From NCBI GenBank assembly GCA_027627225.1, contig JAPFQT010000034.1, forward strand, positions 619,001 through 683,000: DNA of 64,000 bases. Direction: 5' to 3'. Positions 23,740 through 35,640 of this stretch are shown here, piece by piece. The position numbers and the translations under genes are program-made. The notes beneath the pieces were generated by a model. The model had not been told where the DNA came from. It ran no database searches and saw nothing but the letters and a program-made list of their open reading frames with translations. Positions within the stretch are counted from its first letter, which is position 1. The number at the start of each line of letters is the position of its first letter. Origin of the DNA: Congeria kusceri (taxonomy: Eukaryota; Mollusca; Bivalvia; Myida; Dreissenidae).

Positions 23740-24280
23740 TCACCTAGGCAGGAGGGAGGTCGGTACAGGTCCAGTGTCTGGCTGAGTTCCATTGCTGCTG
23801 CTTACAGAACTCGAGTCCCTGGCTGACCAATCTGTCCTCCGTACATCAACTGTGTATATACAACAGATTAATATGGCATTCATGTGGATGTTGTTTTGGT
23901 AGAAAACACATTATGTTACATTGACTGTTCTATTAAATAACTGAAGTGTAATTAATACATAAAATAGTCCTCCTGTGTGGATTGTTTTGATATAATGTTG
24001 TTGTTTTTTTTAATTACAATGATCCAAGCAACAAAATTTACGATCATTAAAACTGAATAATCACCAGGACAGGTATTTAAGGCAAAATAATAAGCACACA
24101 AATTGAATATAGACCTGAAAACATAAAAACCATATAAATGATTAAAAACATTACCTGGACACTGGACAGTGTCCATTATTAAATCTGAGTGACCACTCCT
24201 GCACAGACCCAGATCCCAGTCATTGCTGCCAGTTACTGGTGGAGGACCATCACACTGGAGACTGTGTATGTAATCTGTCA
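23740..24280 (-). CDS. Possible 3' end of an unidentified two-exon minus-strand gene
   Basis: Minus-strand exon B covers 23849 down to 23740. It follows an acceptor 'tatatacacag' and reads DVRRTDWSARDSSS, then SSSNGTQPDTGPVPTSLLPR, then a stop. Upstream exon A spans about 24280 down to 24155. It contains TDYIHSLQCDGPPPV, then GSNDWDLGLC and DTVQCP, and ends at a donor 'cag|gtaatg'. The split codon rejoins in frame as valine. Exon A may start after 'ggccccag' near 24280. Composition is more protein-like than nearby random ORFs, but no domain is recognised and no further upstream exon was found. It could be a fragment or a non-coding transcript. Confidence 0.35.
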
Positions 24281-24339
24281 CAGACTGACCTGGGGCCAGT
24301 TCACAAAAACAAGTTACCCTACATTAAAGTACATATAAA

Positions 24340-25115
24340 CAAGAGCTGTTTGTACAACAGTTATGCCCCCCTCTAGGTTAAAATAGCTAAAAAGGCTAAT
24401 TTTAGATAATCATGGGCCATAACTCCACTATACCTGGGACCATTTGGCTCATGGATGAACAGTGTTGGACACAGAGAGCAGAAACCGCTGAAAAGGCAAA
24501 TTTCAGATAATTCAAGGGCAATAACTCCACAGTTCCTGGCTGATTTGACTGGTTATCAAAAATGGCCGAGATGTTATTAGAACAAACATTTTCATCGAGT
24601 TTGGTGAAGATCGGATAAAAAATGTTTGACTTAGAAAGCGAAAACCGATAAAAAGTCCAATTTCAGATAATATAAGGGCAATAACTCCACAATTCCTGGG
24701 GCGCTTTTGGCTGATTATCAAACTTGACCTAGATATTATTATTACAAACATTGTCATGAAGTTTGGTAAAGATTGGATGTAAACTGTTGGACTCAAGAGA
24801 GAGGAAACGGCAAAAAACGCTAATTTTATATAATTCAAGGGCCATAACTTCACAATTCCTGGGGCGATTTAACTGATTATTAAACTTTATCTAGATATTA
24901 TTACAACAAACCTTTTCATGAAGTTTGGTGAAGATTTGATGAAAACTGTTTGATTTATAGAGCGGAAACGGCTAAAAAAGCCAATTTTAGATAATTCAAG
25001 GGCCATTACTCCACAATGCCAAGGGCGATTTGGCGATCTGACTGACCGACCGACCGACATTAGCAAACCAATATACCCCGCCATCTTCGATGGGGGGGGG
25101 GGGGCATAATTAGAT
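24340..25115 (-). repeat. ccataactcc tandem-unit repeat (~161-bp units) ending in a G-run
   Basis: Starts 'acaagagctgtttgtacaac'. It contains five units with 'ttcaagggcaataactccac', 'ttcctgggg.gattt' and 'catgaagtttggtgaagat'. Key words sit at about 24421, 24523, 24683, 24846 and 25006, so the spacing is close to 161 bp after the first. It ends 'ccgaccgaccgacattagca' and a G-run with 'gcataatta'. A partial second copy is at 25200-25445. This is a dispersed non-autonomous repeat without coding capacity; overlapping minus-strand ORFs are artefacts. Confidence 0.75.
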
Positions 25116-26564
25116 AATTAGTAAATCCCTCACGGTTATGTAAACAACAGCAAACAATACCAATGATATTTAGTTAACCCTTAGCACAATGTCATCTGCA
25201 TGAAAACTAAAAGGGCCAATTTTAGATAATTCAAGGGCCATAACTCCACAAGGCCAAGGGCGATTTGGCTGATTATGGAACTTAACCTAGATATTATGGC
25301 CACAAACATTTTCATGAAGTTTAGTGAAGATCAACTGTCGAATTCTAAGAACGGAAATGAAAGTGGTCTACTGACTAACTGACCAACCGACCGACATTAG
25401 CAAACCAATATACCCTGCCATCTTCGTTGGAGTGCATAATTAGTCCATCCCTCACGATTATGTAAACAACAGCTAACAAGACCAATGATATTTAGTGAAC
25501 CGTAAGCACGATGTCATTTGCTTGAAAACTTCCTTGTAACAGTGTCATATACATGTATCACAATAACGCACAATGTCATACAAATGTTAGGAACAAGAGG
25601 CACAAAAGTGCCTGTATCGCTCCACTGGCTTATCAAGATCCAAGCGTCAAAAGTGAACAATTATTAATATAAGCCACATAAGATTCAACTTAAGATATTT
25701 TTTGGAATACCTCCCCAGCCCTTACATGCTTCCCAGTTTCAGCATTCTCATAGTACAAGCAAGCTGTAACCTGGAGTGGGATTCAGGGGAGAAAACTAAA
25801 CCACCCTTCATCAATTAGTTCCTGATTATGAGGTCTAATTACTTTAAACACATCCCAGAGCAACTAATATCTGCTTTTCCAAGCAAGCAGTAAAACTGTT
25901 TTTCCAAGCAGTAAGACTTAAGTATTCACCAATCATTTTTCAAATAATTGAAGACTGATTGATATAATTAAGTACATGAAATTGCATTACCCAATATATT
26001 TACATTAACTGATTGTTGGAAACACCCAAATTTAGTAAAACAACCACTACTGGCGCCGCACACACATGATGAGTCTTACCAGATGCACATGGAAGGAGAA
26101 TTATTATATGTTATGTTTAGAAACACCAACTTGACATTGCAGATTCAATCTGAGTATTGCTTTAAGAAAATGTAGTATTTCTGCTTTTGCCAACAATTTT
26201 GATGCTATTAAAACAAAATATCATGCAATTAATGTTTGCTGATCCCTGTAAATTTCACTGGTCGCCGAGTCAAAATTGACATTTCTACGGCGTCTAACTG
26301 ACAGTGCTTCAGACAAGCTTTTGTTCTGGGGGTAAATTTACGCGTACTTCTGAAAATATGGCAGCAAATGTAAATTCTCTCAAGAATTTTGGGGGGAAAA
26401 TGTACAATGTATCGGATAATTGGTGGTTAATTTACATCCAACAAACTTAGGACTATGTGGAGTATTATATTAACAATCCAAATAATGTTAAGCAATATCG
26501 TTTGAATACAATAATGTTACAAGTAAGAGTTCTGAACAGTTTAAGACTTGGATTGCTAGCCTAA
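25116..26564. other. Partial repeat copy and unassigned sequence
   Basis: 25200-25445 is a shortened copy of the preceding repeat ('ttcaagggccataactccac', 'accgaccgacattagca'). Around 25590-25640, 'aacaagaggcacaaaagtgc' starts another short repeat. No gene was recognised. Confidence 0.4.
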
Positions 26565-26894
26565 CTACTGAACCATGTGCACATTCAAGTAGACAGGCCT
26601 GTCAAAACTCACATCTTCTGTCTTCCAGTCAATAAATGTTACGTTATGAGACATATCGTGCATAAATATACACCCACATTTTAATTCCTCTGTGGATATG
26701 TACACCAAAACTTTATTTTTCTCTGCGAATCTTCCCATTTTTTTTGCATAATTTACATGTGTATGTCCCTTATCTGGGCCTCTTCCAATGTGAATAATCT
26801 CAAAATAGCATAGTAGCGGGCAACATGCGTGGGTTTGTGTTTTGTACCAAAGTGCACCTATCGGTTTTGACGCTGGAGCATTTATTTTAAACAT
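26565..26894 (-). CDS. Unidentified 109-aa ORF
   Basis: A continuous ATG-to-stop minus-strand frame. It is cysteine- and histidine-containing with balanced composition (segments THACCPLLCYFEII, HIGRGPDKGHTHV and FDRPVYLNVHMV). It does not overlap any repeat found here, unlike most ORFs in the window. I recognise no domain, signal peptide or membrane segment. It could be a small gene, an exon or chance. Splice sites and a promoter were not identified. Confidence 0.3.
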   Translation of the reverse strand: MFKINAPASKPIGALWYKTQTHACCPLLCYFEIIHIGRGPDKGHTHVNYAKKMGRFAEKNKVLVYISTEELKCGCIFMHDMSHNVTFIDWKTEDVSFDRPVYLNVHMVQ

Positions 26895-27388
26895 TCATAA
26901 TAATTATTTTAATAATGTTGGTATTTGAAATTAAGTATATATTTTATTTCATTCATTTGTTTTAAAAGTTCTTACGTTTGTTCATGGGAAGAAAAGTGCC
27001 TGCAAACAAATGAAATAAAGAGTGTAAGTATGAAGACATACTGCATCATTACCAACAGAGTGGGTGGCAGCCCTGGAACTTCCCAGTCCAGGTTGGCTGC
27101 AGGGGGTTCATTACTTGTGCTGTACGGAGAATGCTCACTGCTTGGGAATTGTTGAAAATGAGAGGAAGACAACTGTATCAGTGTATGTTGAACAGCAAAC
27201 ACTGCTTAAAAGAGCTCCAGCTGGCTGTGGTACAAGAGGAATGTCAGTAGCTGGAAGCCAACCACCGAAGGCAAATGTTTGGCCAACTTTACTGCCCCAC
27301 CATCCTGTGTCTGTCCTGAGATTAAAACAGGCTTGACAGAATGATGGTTCCTAGCTAGGAACATTGGTAGTAGAAACTCAGTGATGTA
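26895..27388. other. GC-richer patch, possible exon remnant
   Basis: Positions 27050-27340 are less AT-rich than the surroundings and carry overlapping ORFs in three frames (27064-27336 plus, 26925-27155 plus, 26972-27202 minus). No frame is clearly preferred and no domain is recognised. Confidence 0.25.
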
Positions 27389-27390
27389 TA

Positions 27391-28355
27391 CAGTCGTGTC
27401 CGGTAATCTTGCGCGTCCGGTAATCTTGCGCACTACACAGTTACGCATTTTTTGAAGACGGCGCGTTTTATTTACTGATGTTTACCGAAATATTAAATCC
27501 TAAAGGAGCCAAAACAATTGTAATAAATGAAAATAAACATAGTTTTTGTATTTATAATTACCTTTTGAATGATTTTAATCAAGTATCCATGAGTTGTAAA
27601 CACCGACCTACTTAGGCATAAATCCGGTTTGCAGTACAAAATTCCTCGATTTCTTCACTCCTCTCATAATTTTTAAAAGGAATATTATAAATTATGCGTA
27701 ACTGTTTTATTTCCTGATCAAAGTTTGGCATTTATCTTTTCTGAGCTCTACAACAGACATCGTATACAGACGAGATTGAATCTTTTTCCCGCCAATCTGT
27801 CGATTTTAAGCTCCGGGCATGCGCAAAGGCCACTTGCTTTTTAATTACGGAATCCTGTTATGAAAAGACAAATACACTTTACTTCATTAAACAATTTTTT
27901 GTATTGTGTTTGTATCAAATAACTAGTTTTAATTTGCTTTTTTGATGTTAGAGTCACATCTCGTCAAAGTATAGTTACTTAATGATGAAAGAAGCCTGCA
28001 GTGATGATAAAAAACTTAAACACATTGATTTATCTGGACATTTTTACTGAACAGATTTATAAGTTTGTTTTATGATATGAATTGGACACCATACTTTTAC
28101 ATTAAGCATTTAATGACGTCATTTTCATAAGTGCGCAAGATTACCGGACACTGGAATTGTTAAAAAATGGTGCGAGTTATTTTTGTTTTGATTTGGATTC
28201 GGATAGTTTTTTATTAAATATTTCAGATATGGTTGTGTTTCTAAATGCAAGACAGACTGTCGTTAATGTTCAGTAAAAATTAAATTGCTACGCTTTTTTA
28301 ATCCGGTTTATCACACAATTAGTGCTTAACTGCGCAAGATTACCGGACAGCATCG
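27391..28355. mobile_element. TA-flanked element with TGTCCGGTAATCTTGCGC ends
   Basis: The left end reads CAGTCGTGTCCGGTAATCTT; the right end in reverse complement reads CGATGCTGTCCGGTAATCTT. Both continue GCGC and are flanked by TA (27389-27390 and 28356-28357). The CCGGTAATCTTGCGC word is repeated just inside the left end (about 27417) and, inverted, about 200 bp inside the right end (about 28132). No transposase in 965 bp. Likely Tc1/mariner/pogo type. Confidence 0.7.
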
Positions 28356-28386
28356 TACAATATGGAAGTTAATGAAGTTTGTAATT

Positions 28387-29322
28387 GATAGGTCTCCAAC
28401 GGGTCAGAAAATGTCCTCGGGTCGGGTCGCCCGGGTCAAAATGTCAAAGTTCGGGTTGGGTATTAAACGAGTTAATCATAGAAAAAGTTGAACTACATTC
28501 ATAATGTTTTTTTAATTAGGACTGCAATACTGTACAGAAAATCATCCTTCATGTAGTATATATACCACATCCCTGTTAAAACTCAGCAAACATTAGTCAT
28601 TAATGACACAGAGGACCTTCTTAAAGCATCATTCACTTGCTAGAAAGATAAAAAGAATTGTAACAAATGAACTTTTCAACAAGAACAAAGTTTGGGGTGA
28701 AAAAGCCACATTCAAATGTGATGTTTTTGCTTTGATGAATATTTTTATTTACTTACCATATTAGCTTGTCTGGTTTGTATCAATATTTTTTGCTCAGATT
28801 TGCATAAACAGATTATTGTTCTATGAAATAGTATGACAATACCATTTTCATATAGCAATACCTGCATGGCCATTGTCATAATCCTACGTTTTCCTTTCGA
28901 GAACACATTTTTTGATAGTGAATAAGTGATACATTGTCAATACTTCCTGTTGCAATTTGTGTACTTGTAACAGTTACATTTACGCAAATGTAGGCAAATA
29001 CTAACATATCAGTACTTAGTCTTTATACTCCCTTTTTTAAGTTTATCCTCCATCTATGTATCCATTTGTTTATGAAATTCATCCTTTTAAATCACTACAC
29101 TTTTGTGCAGAATCATTCCTACTGTAACTCCTTTTTGAAGGTTTGGAAGGGGAAGCAACTGTAATAGGTTAAACTCCACTTAGTATCTAGCCTGGTTCCC
29201 GGTTTTTTCATTCGTAAAATAGCGACCCGACCTGGTACCGTTGACGAAAACTTTGGCCCGGAATCGCGGGTATTTTTTTGGCCTGCGAATACAGGTTTTT
29301 TCAGATACCCGTTGGAGCCCTT
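28387..29322. mobile_element. hAT-like element, TSD gtaatt
   Basis: The left terminus contains GGTCTCCAACGGGT and the reverse complement of the right terminus contains GGGCTCCAACGGGT. The 6-bp gtaatt occurs on both sides (28381-28386 and 29323-29328). Subterminal 'cgggtcgggtcgcccgggtc' is GC-rich. No transposase ORF; the minus-strand ORFs at 29119-29383 overlap the right end and are unlikely to be genes. Confidence 0.65.
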
Positions 29323-29499
29323 GTAATTCATTCAAAGTAATTATTATTTTTAAGAAATGTTCAGCACAGAAAGTTTGTTCCACAGTGAACAGAGCTGCAG
29401 GATAAACTGATGATGCGACATATTAATGCAACTGAAATATTTGAGTTGAAGGATAAAACACCTGTGAACTAAACCTGAATTGCTGTCTTTAAAACTATT

Positions 29500-29590
29500 A
29501 ATGGACATACAGAACCCAACATTTATTGGTCACTGCATGGCCAGTGTGGCACAGGGTAGAAATCGTAACATATCAGTCTGTGTAATGCAC
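29500..29590 (+). repeat. Short dispersed repeat fragment (pair with 43120-43200)
   Basis: 'agaacccaacatttattggt' and 'atggcca' followed by 'tcgtaac' and 'atcagt' occur in the same order at 43120-43200, showing a dispersed family of unknown class. Confidence 0.6.
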
Positions 29591-29594
29591 CTAT

Positions 29595-29875
29595 CAATGT
29601 TTTCCCCCAGGGGGGAGGGAGTGGCGGGCATATAGGGGACTTTAGACGGCAAGCGATTCCCGACAGGCAGGAATTTAACAAGCCAAATGATTCTGGGTCC
29701 CGGGGAAATAGACTTTGGTCGGATTTTAGATCGCTTAATATACGCCCGGCCTATTTGATAGATATATAGCATCTCCCACTGAGGGGATTTAGACAAATAT
29801 GCTTGGCTCTTGAGTGGGGAATTTGTCAATTCTCCTAGTTCTGCCCCCTGCTCAACCCCCTGGGGGAAAATATTG
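29595..29875. mobile_element. Short TIR element with CAATNTTTTCCCCCAGGGGG ends
   Basis: The left end reads CAATGTTTTCCCCCAGGGGG and the right end in reverse complement reads CAATATTTTCCCCCAGGGGG (19 of 20 identical). The element is 281 bp without ORF. I could not identify a TSD, so the exact ends are uncertain. Confidence 0.6.
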
Positions 29876-30550
29876 TTACTGCCTCCTTAGAATTTCAGTT
29901 TGAGAATGGATGTACTTTTAGTTACACTGTAATTACAAGAGTCATGATGGCTGTATATTGTTCCCCTGGTTCAGCAGCATGATGTGATGAACCATAATTT
30001 TAAACTGATTTAGATTTCAACAAGACAATACTGCGGAATCACTAGTTTTCGTGGAGGTCTAATTTTCGCGCTTTTCATGCTCCTGCCATTGCACGAATTT
30101 AGGACTACCGCGAATATGTACCGATTGCGTAATTTAGCAACGCAACTAGAGTTTCCAGGATTGTTCAAATGTAGAGGGTAATCTTTCATAAATATACACA
30201 AGTATATGTGATCGTCGCGATGTGAATATTTTTAAGGAATAAAAGCTAAACTGTAATAGTCCTTGTTTAAGTATAAAGAGATAAATTTGTCTATTGTCTC
30301 GCCTACATATGTGGCCCCTATTCTTCAGAAGTGAACTAGAATTGTCACATGAGTGACAGATATACCTCCACAATATGGCCTTGTCAAAAAACTATGGCAT
30401 CCATTCGAAAGAAATGGACATATATAGAATGCTTTAATATGTTAATGGTCAACAGTATATTTGGAAAAATTTAATTTTCATAGGATCCATAACTCTGTCA
30501 ACATTTAGTGGTTTGTAACCAAAGTTGAACTTGATCTGTATTTTATGATG

Positions 30551-31627
30551 CAGGGCTCGCGCTGGCGATCGCCATTTGAGCCATTGGCGAAATAATTCAG
30601 AAATTGGCTCAATAAAATCTCAATTGGCTCAAACACCCCAAACCCCCAACTTTGAAACTTTGGAAAAAACAGATTTCAAAACAAAGAAAACGAAAGTAGC
30701 CAAGTCCCGCGACAGCGAGATCTGCTCAGACTGGTTTACAGTCTAAATAGTTTTAGCTGATAACGCAAGTAATGAATCGATAAGACACAGTCACGATTAA
30801 CCTCACGTGGTGTTAATTGGTGTCAAGTGGGAAAATGGCTCTTGTGAAAACAATGTTTATGGTCTACCGTTGGTATTTTAATTGCTCCCGGTTGTGGTTG
30901 ATTATCACACAGGCGGCGACTGAATCAACTTGTAATGAAATTTGTTATGGATTAATGAGAGGACTAAAGGAGGGATTATAAAAATGGAGTTAATAAGCAA
31001 AGCGACAAAGGTAAATGTTTTTACACCAAGTCGGTATCTATTCTGTCATGTATTGTTGTAATTTAATGCTCAATTATGACGATTCAAGACTTATGTAGCA
31101 TAGATATGAGGGTATATAAATATATTTAGTACTAACAGAACAATACTTCATTTCATAACGTGCATTAGACATTTATATGCAGCAGACCAGTGACTTTCTT
31201 TAACTTTTGATGTATTCTTGAAAATTAAATGAAAATAAATATGCTATTTATGTATGAAATAACTTATTGTTAACCTCATTTATTGATTTGTTTATTTTAT
31301 TTCTATTAATGTGATTTAATATGTACATTAATGGTTTAATCATATTTATGTAGCAAAACAATGTTACCTGATTTATTAATTGTTTTGATTTGATTAGAAT
31401 ATTATGTGAACATTTATTAGCAGTACCATGTAATGCAATGATATGTATTAACTTATTTGTTAGATTCATTGAAATGATCTTTGCCCCATGCTTTTTTTTT
31501 AATATGAAATAAATATTAAAGATGTATAGTTCTTTTTATTAGCGACTTATGATGAAACCACGCGAATAAGCAAATCCAACCTTGCGAAAAATTGGCTCAA
31601 GAAAATTTTCAGCCAGCGCCAGCCCTG
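30551..31627. mobile_element. hAT-like element, TSD tgatg
   Basis: The left end reads CAGGGCTCGCGCTGGC and the right end in reverse complement reads CAGGGCTGGCGCTGGC. The 5-bp tgatg flanks both sides (30546-30550 and 31628-31632). Removing it restores 'ttttatgatgttacacct', which matches other units of the host repeat ('ttatgatgttacacatgtg'). That is strong internal proof of insertion. 'aattggctcaa' words occur near both ends. No transposase ORF in 1077 bp. Confidence 0.85.
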
Positions 31628-32377
31628 TGATGTTACACCTATGTACCAAAAATAATTTAAATATGTGAAGCCTTTCATGTGTTATTGTCCATGTTTTTCG
31701 GAATTTAAGTCAAAAAGGGGCCATAACTGTGTCAAAATTTAGTGGTTTGTAACCAAAGTCGAACTCAACCTGTATTTTATGATGTGTAGCAATAATTATT
31801 TAAATATGTCAAGCCATTGTTGAGTTATTGTCAGGAAACCATGTTTTTAGGGAATTTAAATCAAATAAAGGGCCATAACTCTGTCAAAATTTAGTGGTTT
31901 GTAACCAAAGTCAAACTTAACTTGTATTTTATGATGCTACACATGTATACCAAGAATTATATGAATATGTAAAGCCATTCTTGAGTTATCACCCGGAAAT
32001 CGTGTTTTTAGGGAATTTTAAGTCAAAAAGGGGCCATATCTCTGTCAAAATTCAGTAGTTTGTAACAAACATCGAACCTAACCTGTATTCTATGATGTTA
32101 CACATGTGAACCAAAAATTATTTGACTATGTCAAGCCTTTATTGAGTAATCATCCAGAAACCATGTTTTAGAGAATTTTAAGTCAAAAAGGGGCCATAAG
32201 TCTGTCAAAATTTAGTGGTTTGTAACCAACATATAACTTGACCTGTATTCTATGATGTTACACATGTGTACCAAAAATTATTTGAATATGTCAAGCCTTT
32301 CTTGAATTAGGATCCGGAAACCAAAAACCAACAGACCAACAGACAGACCGAACGGCCGACAAGCTTACTCCTATATA

Positions 32378-33057
32378 CAGGTATGGAAACTAACTTTTAT
32401 TGGTTGGTTGCCCAGACGGACGACTAGCTTTTTCACAAAGCTGCACTCGGTAATTGTGCTGTATTTATCATTTCGTTCACCCCTCTGGCATAAATTGGTC
32501 CGAGCCAATAAAATGGCGTGTTATAAAAAAACATCCAATAAAATCGATCATTATATTTTTTCTTTCCAAAAATGTAACACAATTGTTAATAATAATGTGG
32601 CAATTTATACCCGGCACCTCACGCCCAGAGGGGCAAATCACAGCCGAAAATAAAAGAATGTACAATAAAGAAAACGAACAATCGAAACAAAAACGCGAAT
32701 TTCATCTAGGTTGGTTAGAAACTCGTCCATGGTTAACAATTAGCGCTAATGGCATGCAGTGTAAATACTGCACAGCAAAGGGCATGGACAATTCATTTGT
32801 AACGGGCTGCTCTTTGTTAAAAAAATTATGTTAGATTGTTTGTTAACTAGTTAAAATATAATTACCAAAAACTTTCATGTAAAACTATATAATACAGATG
32901 TAAATATGAATTGGGCTCTGGGCTCATAAATTTCTAGCTGGGCAACCAAATGTCAGGAGATGGTTGCCCGGGCGGACTACCAGCTTTGGAAATTCAATCG
33001 CCCAGCGTAAAACCTACTCGCCTCGAGCGAACGGGCAACCATTAATTTCCATCCCTG
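32378..33057 (+). mobile_element. hAT-like deletion derivative, TSD atata
   Basis: The left end reads CAGGTATGGAAACTAA and the right end in reverse complement reads CAGGGATGGAAATTAA. Both sides carry atata (32373-32377 and 33058-33062), and excision restores the end of the host foldback repeat. 'ggttgccc' words occur near both ends. The 680-bp body retains an N-terminal zinc-finger coding fragment (32658-32834), so it looks like an internal-deletion derivative of an autonomous hAT. Confidence 0.8.
32658..32834 (+). pseudogene. hAT-type N-terminal zinc finger fragment (ZMYM/TTF-like)
   Basis: From the ATG at 32658 the frame gives MYNKENEQSKQKREFHLGWL, then ETRPWLTISANGMQCKYC, then a loop, then NSFVTGCSLLKK and a stop. 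The pattern 'F..xWL...PWL......MxCxxC......(N)SFVxG...(L)KK' matches, from memory, the N-terminal zinc finger of hAT-derived proteins such as the ZNF862/C17orf113-like group. In those the CxxC is completed by two downstream histidines. Those histidines and the whole catalytic domain are missing. The frame lies inside the hAT-like element 32378-33057, consistent with being its own truncated transposase. Not expected to be functional. Confidence 0.6.
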
Positions 33058-34414
33058 ATATACCCCCCCTAAACTTCATTTGTGGGGGTATTATCACTGT
33101 TATCAATTAACAGCTTAATATGGTACTGGTACACGTTTATTGCAACTAACAATCACAACAGGACCCTTTGCTGGCGTTCTGCCAAAATTGGCACATATTT
33201 TTTTGTAAAACATATCTGACGTTTTGGTGTAAGTTTTTTTCAAAATCAGGTTTGCGCGAATTTAAGACCCCGTGAATATGTCTGTAAATGCAAGTGCGTG
33301 AAATTTGTACCCTGCGAATTTAAGTGATTCCACAGTAACTCTGACCATGTTGAATTGAAACATGACCTGATGAAAAATGAAGCTTTTAATTTGTAAACAA
33401 TCTTTGAATATTATTTGACCTAGTTAACAGTTTTTCATTGCACATTTGATAATATTCTATTCAAACTTGACCTAGATTGTGTTGAGGTCATGAAGCTGAC
33501 CAACCTTTATGACTTTTATAGTATTTGTTTCTCAGCCTGCATGATCCATATTTCAATTACCAAGATTTTATCAAGGGAGTCTATCTACTAAACTTTCAAC
33601 ATAAAATTATGCAGGTGAAATATGAAGCTCCTAGTCAGTAAACAATATGTTCACGTTATTTGAACTAGTTTTTCATTTCACATAATCGTTTTAGAACTTG
33701 ACCTGTCACCTTTGATACCTGATACCACCATTACGGCGCATTTCCATATGTTCATATCCGCATTGCACAAATCCGCATCCGCAAAAAAATCGAACAAGTT
33801 GAAAACAGTTGCACAAATTCCATATGTCCGCAGTCCGTATCCGCAAAGCGCATCCGCAAAAGCCGTCCGCGCGATTTCTTGCAGATGCGGACAACATGGT
33901 ATAGAACTTAGCATGTTAAACAATTGGCTGTTATACCGTAAAACGTCGTGTATTACGCGCACTTTTTTTAATCGATGTAGAGAAATTATTCCAAAGATTG
34001 CGCAACTCACCCCCAAATGGCTTCCAGGTATTGTGAATGGACTATTAGCATAATTAAATGATCTATACTATTAAGGACAGAAGGGACAATGTTAACAAGG
34101 CTTTGATAATATTGCAAGCAATACAGGAGTCCCCTACCAGTGAAAACCCCTACTAATTAAACATTGTGCAATACCGTCAAATCGCCCTTTATCTGTAGAT
34201 GTACAAAGTTTCATATTCAAATCCCATTTGTCACTGCAGTATTAAGTTATTGTTTTTTCTAGTTTAGTAACATTGACCAGACATTCAAATTACTTTTTGA
34301 GTTATTGCAGTACTAAACTGACAGAGGGCAATCATATAGTCTTAATCATGATCAAATGTTATGTTCTTTCGAATTATTACAGTATCAAGTTTATTTCTAT
34401 TTTAAGCAACAGTC

Positions 34415-35640
34415 ATGTGACCTTTGACCTCTGGTGAAAAATAAAGGGTCGTGTACAATCCTCACCTTGCTCTTTCTATGTATACAAAGTTTCATCGTTT
34501 CATCAAAGTATCTTCAGTACTTTTTGAGTTATCGCAGGATCCAGGTTTTGGGGACAGGACAGACAGACAGACTGAGACCGACGGACGAACAGACAGACAG
34601 ACGCACACAGACGGAGGGCAAAAAAAACCATAGTCCAATAGGGGTACCAAATTTCATTAAGTTTCATGATCATATCTTATGCACTTTTCAAAATATTACA
34701 GTATTAAGTTTATTTCTATTTTTAGTAACAGTCACGTGACCTCGGGTGAAAAATAAAAGGTCGTGCATAATTCTCACATTGCTGTTGCTACGTATACAAA
34801 GTTTCATCGAAGTGTCTTCAGTACTTTCCGAATTATCATAAGATTCAGGTTTTGTGGACGGACGGACAGACATACATATGGACAAAAAGACGAACGACAA
34901 ACAGACAGATGGTAAACCTATAGTTCAATCTCTGTACCAAGTTTCATTGTCATATCATATGTCAATTTCGAATTATTACAGTATTTAGTTTATTTCTATT
35001 TTTAGTAACAAACACGTGACCTTTGACCTCTGGTGAAAAAAAAAGGTCGTGCATAATCCTCACATTGCCACATTGCTGTTTATATGTATACCCAGTTTCA
35101 TCGAAATAAGTTCAGTACTTTTTGAGTTATTGCAGGAACCAGGTTTTAGGGACGGATAGACAGACAGACGGACAAACATACGGACTAACTGATAGAGAGA
35201 CACACAGACGGATGGCAAACCTATAGTTTCTTTGTACCAAGTTTCATGGTCATATCTTATGTACTTTTCGAATTAAACAGTATTTAGTTTATTTCTATTT
35301 TTCGTAACAGTCACGTGACCTTTGACCTCTGGTGAAAAATAAAAGGTCCTGCATAATCCTCACATTGCCGTTTATATGTATACCAAGTATCATCGAAATA
35401 TCTTCAGTACTTTTTGAGTTATCGCAGGATCCAGTTTGTTTTATTTATTTCTATTTTTAGTAACAGTCATGTGACCTTTGACCTCGGGTAAAAAATAAAA
35501 GGTCGTGCATAATACTCACATTGCCTTTTATATGTATACCAAGTTTCATCGAAGTATCTTCAGTACTTTTTGAGTTGTCGCAGGAACAATATTTTGCGGA
35601 CGGCCAGAGTGACACACGGACGGAGGGCATAATAATTATT
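34415..35640 (+). repeat. gtgacctttgacctc tandem-unit repeat with gacagacag tails
   Basis: Four to five units, mostly near 280-300 bp, share 'gtgacctttgacctctggtg', 'aaaggtcgtgcataatcctc', 'tatacaaagtttcatcgaa', 'ttttgagttatcgcagga' and a run of 'gacagacagacgg'. 'agtttatttctatttttagt' links the units. Overlapping ORFs are repeat artefacts. Confidence 0.75.

Larger units (their letters stand above)
30340..33110. mobile_element. Foldback repeat (gtcacatgagtgac / gtgggggtat), second copy
   Basis: Starts 'aattgtcacatgagtgac' then 'gatatacctccacaa' and ends 'catttgtgggggtattatca'. The body has units with 'ccataactctgtcaa', 'tttagtggtttgtaacc', 'tttatgatgttacacatgtg' and 'aaattatttgaatatgtcaa'. 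It shares both ends with the copy at 11596-19887. Two later insertions (30551-31627 and 32378-33057) split it; without them it would be near 1 kb. Confidence 0.75.
30031..33335. mobile_element. TA-flanked mariner-like MITE, outermost shell of a nested stack
   Basis: The left end reads CTGCGGAATCACTAGTTTTC and the right end in reverse complement reads CTGTGGAATCACTTAAATTC, each flanked by TA (30029-30030 and 33336-33337). This type of end is, from memory, abundant in bivalves. Without the nested material the element would be only about 550 bp. It contains the foldback repeat 30340-33110, which in turn contains two hAT-like elements. Confidence 0.75.

Noticed and set aside
34434..34739. 101-aa ORF containing a DRQTD-rich segment
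   Set aside because: The peptide comes from gacagacag microsatellite within a dispersed tandem repeat.
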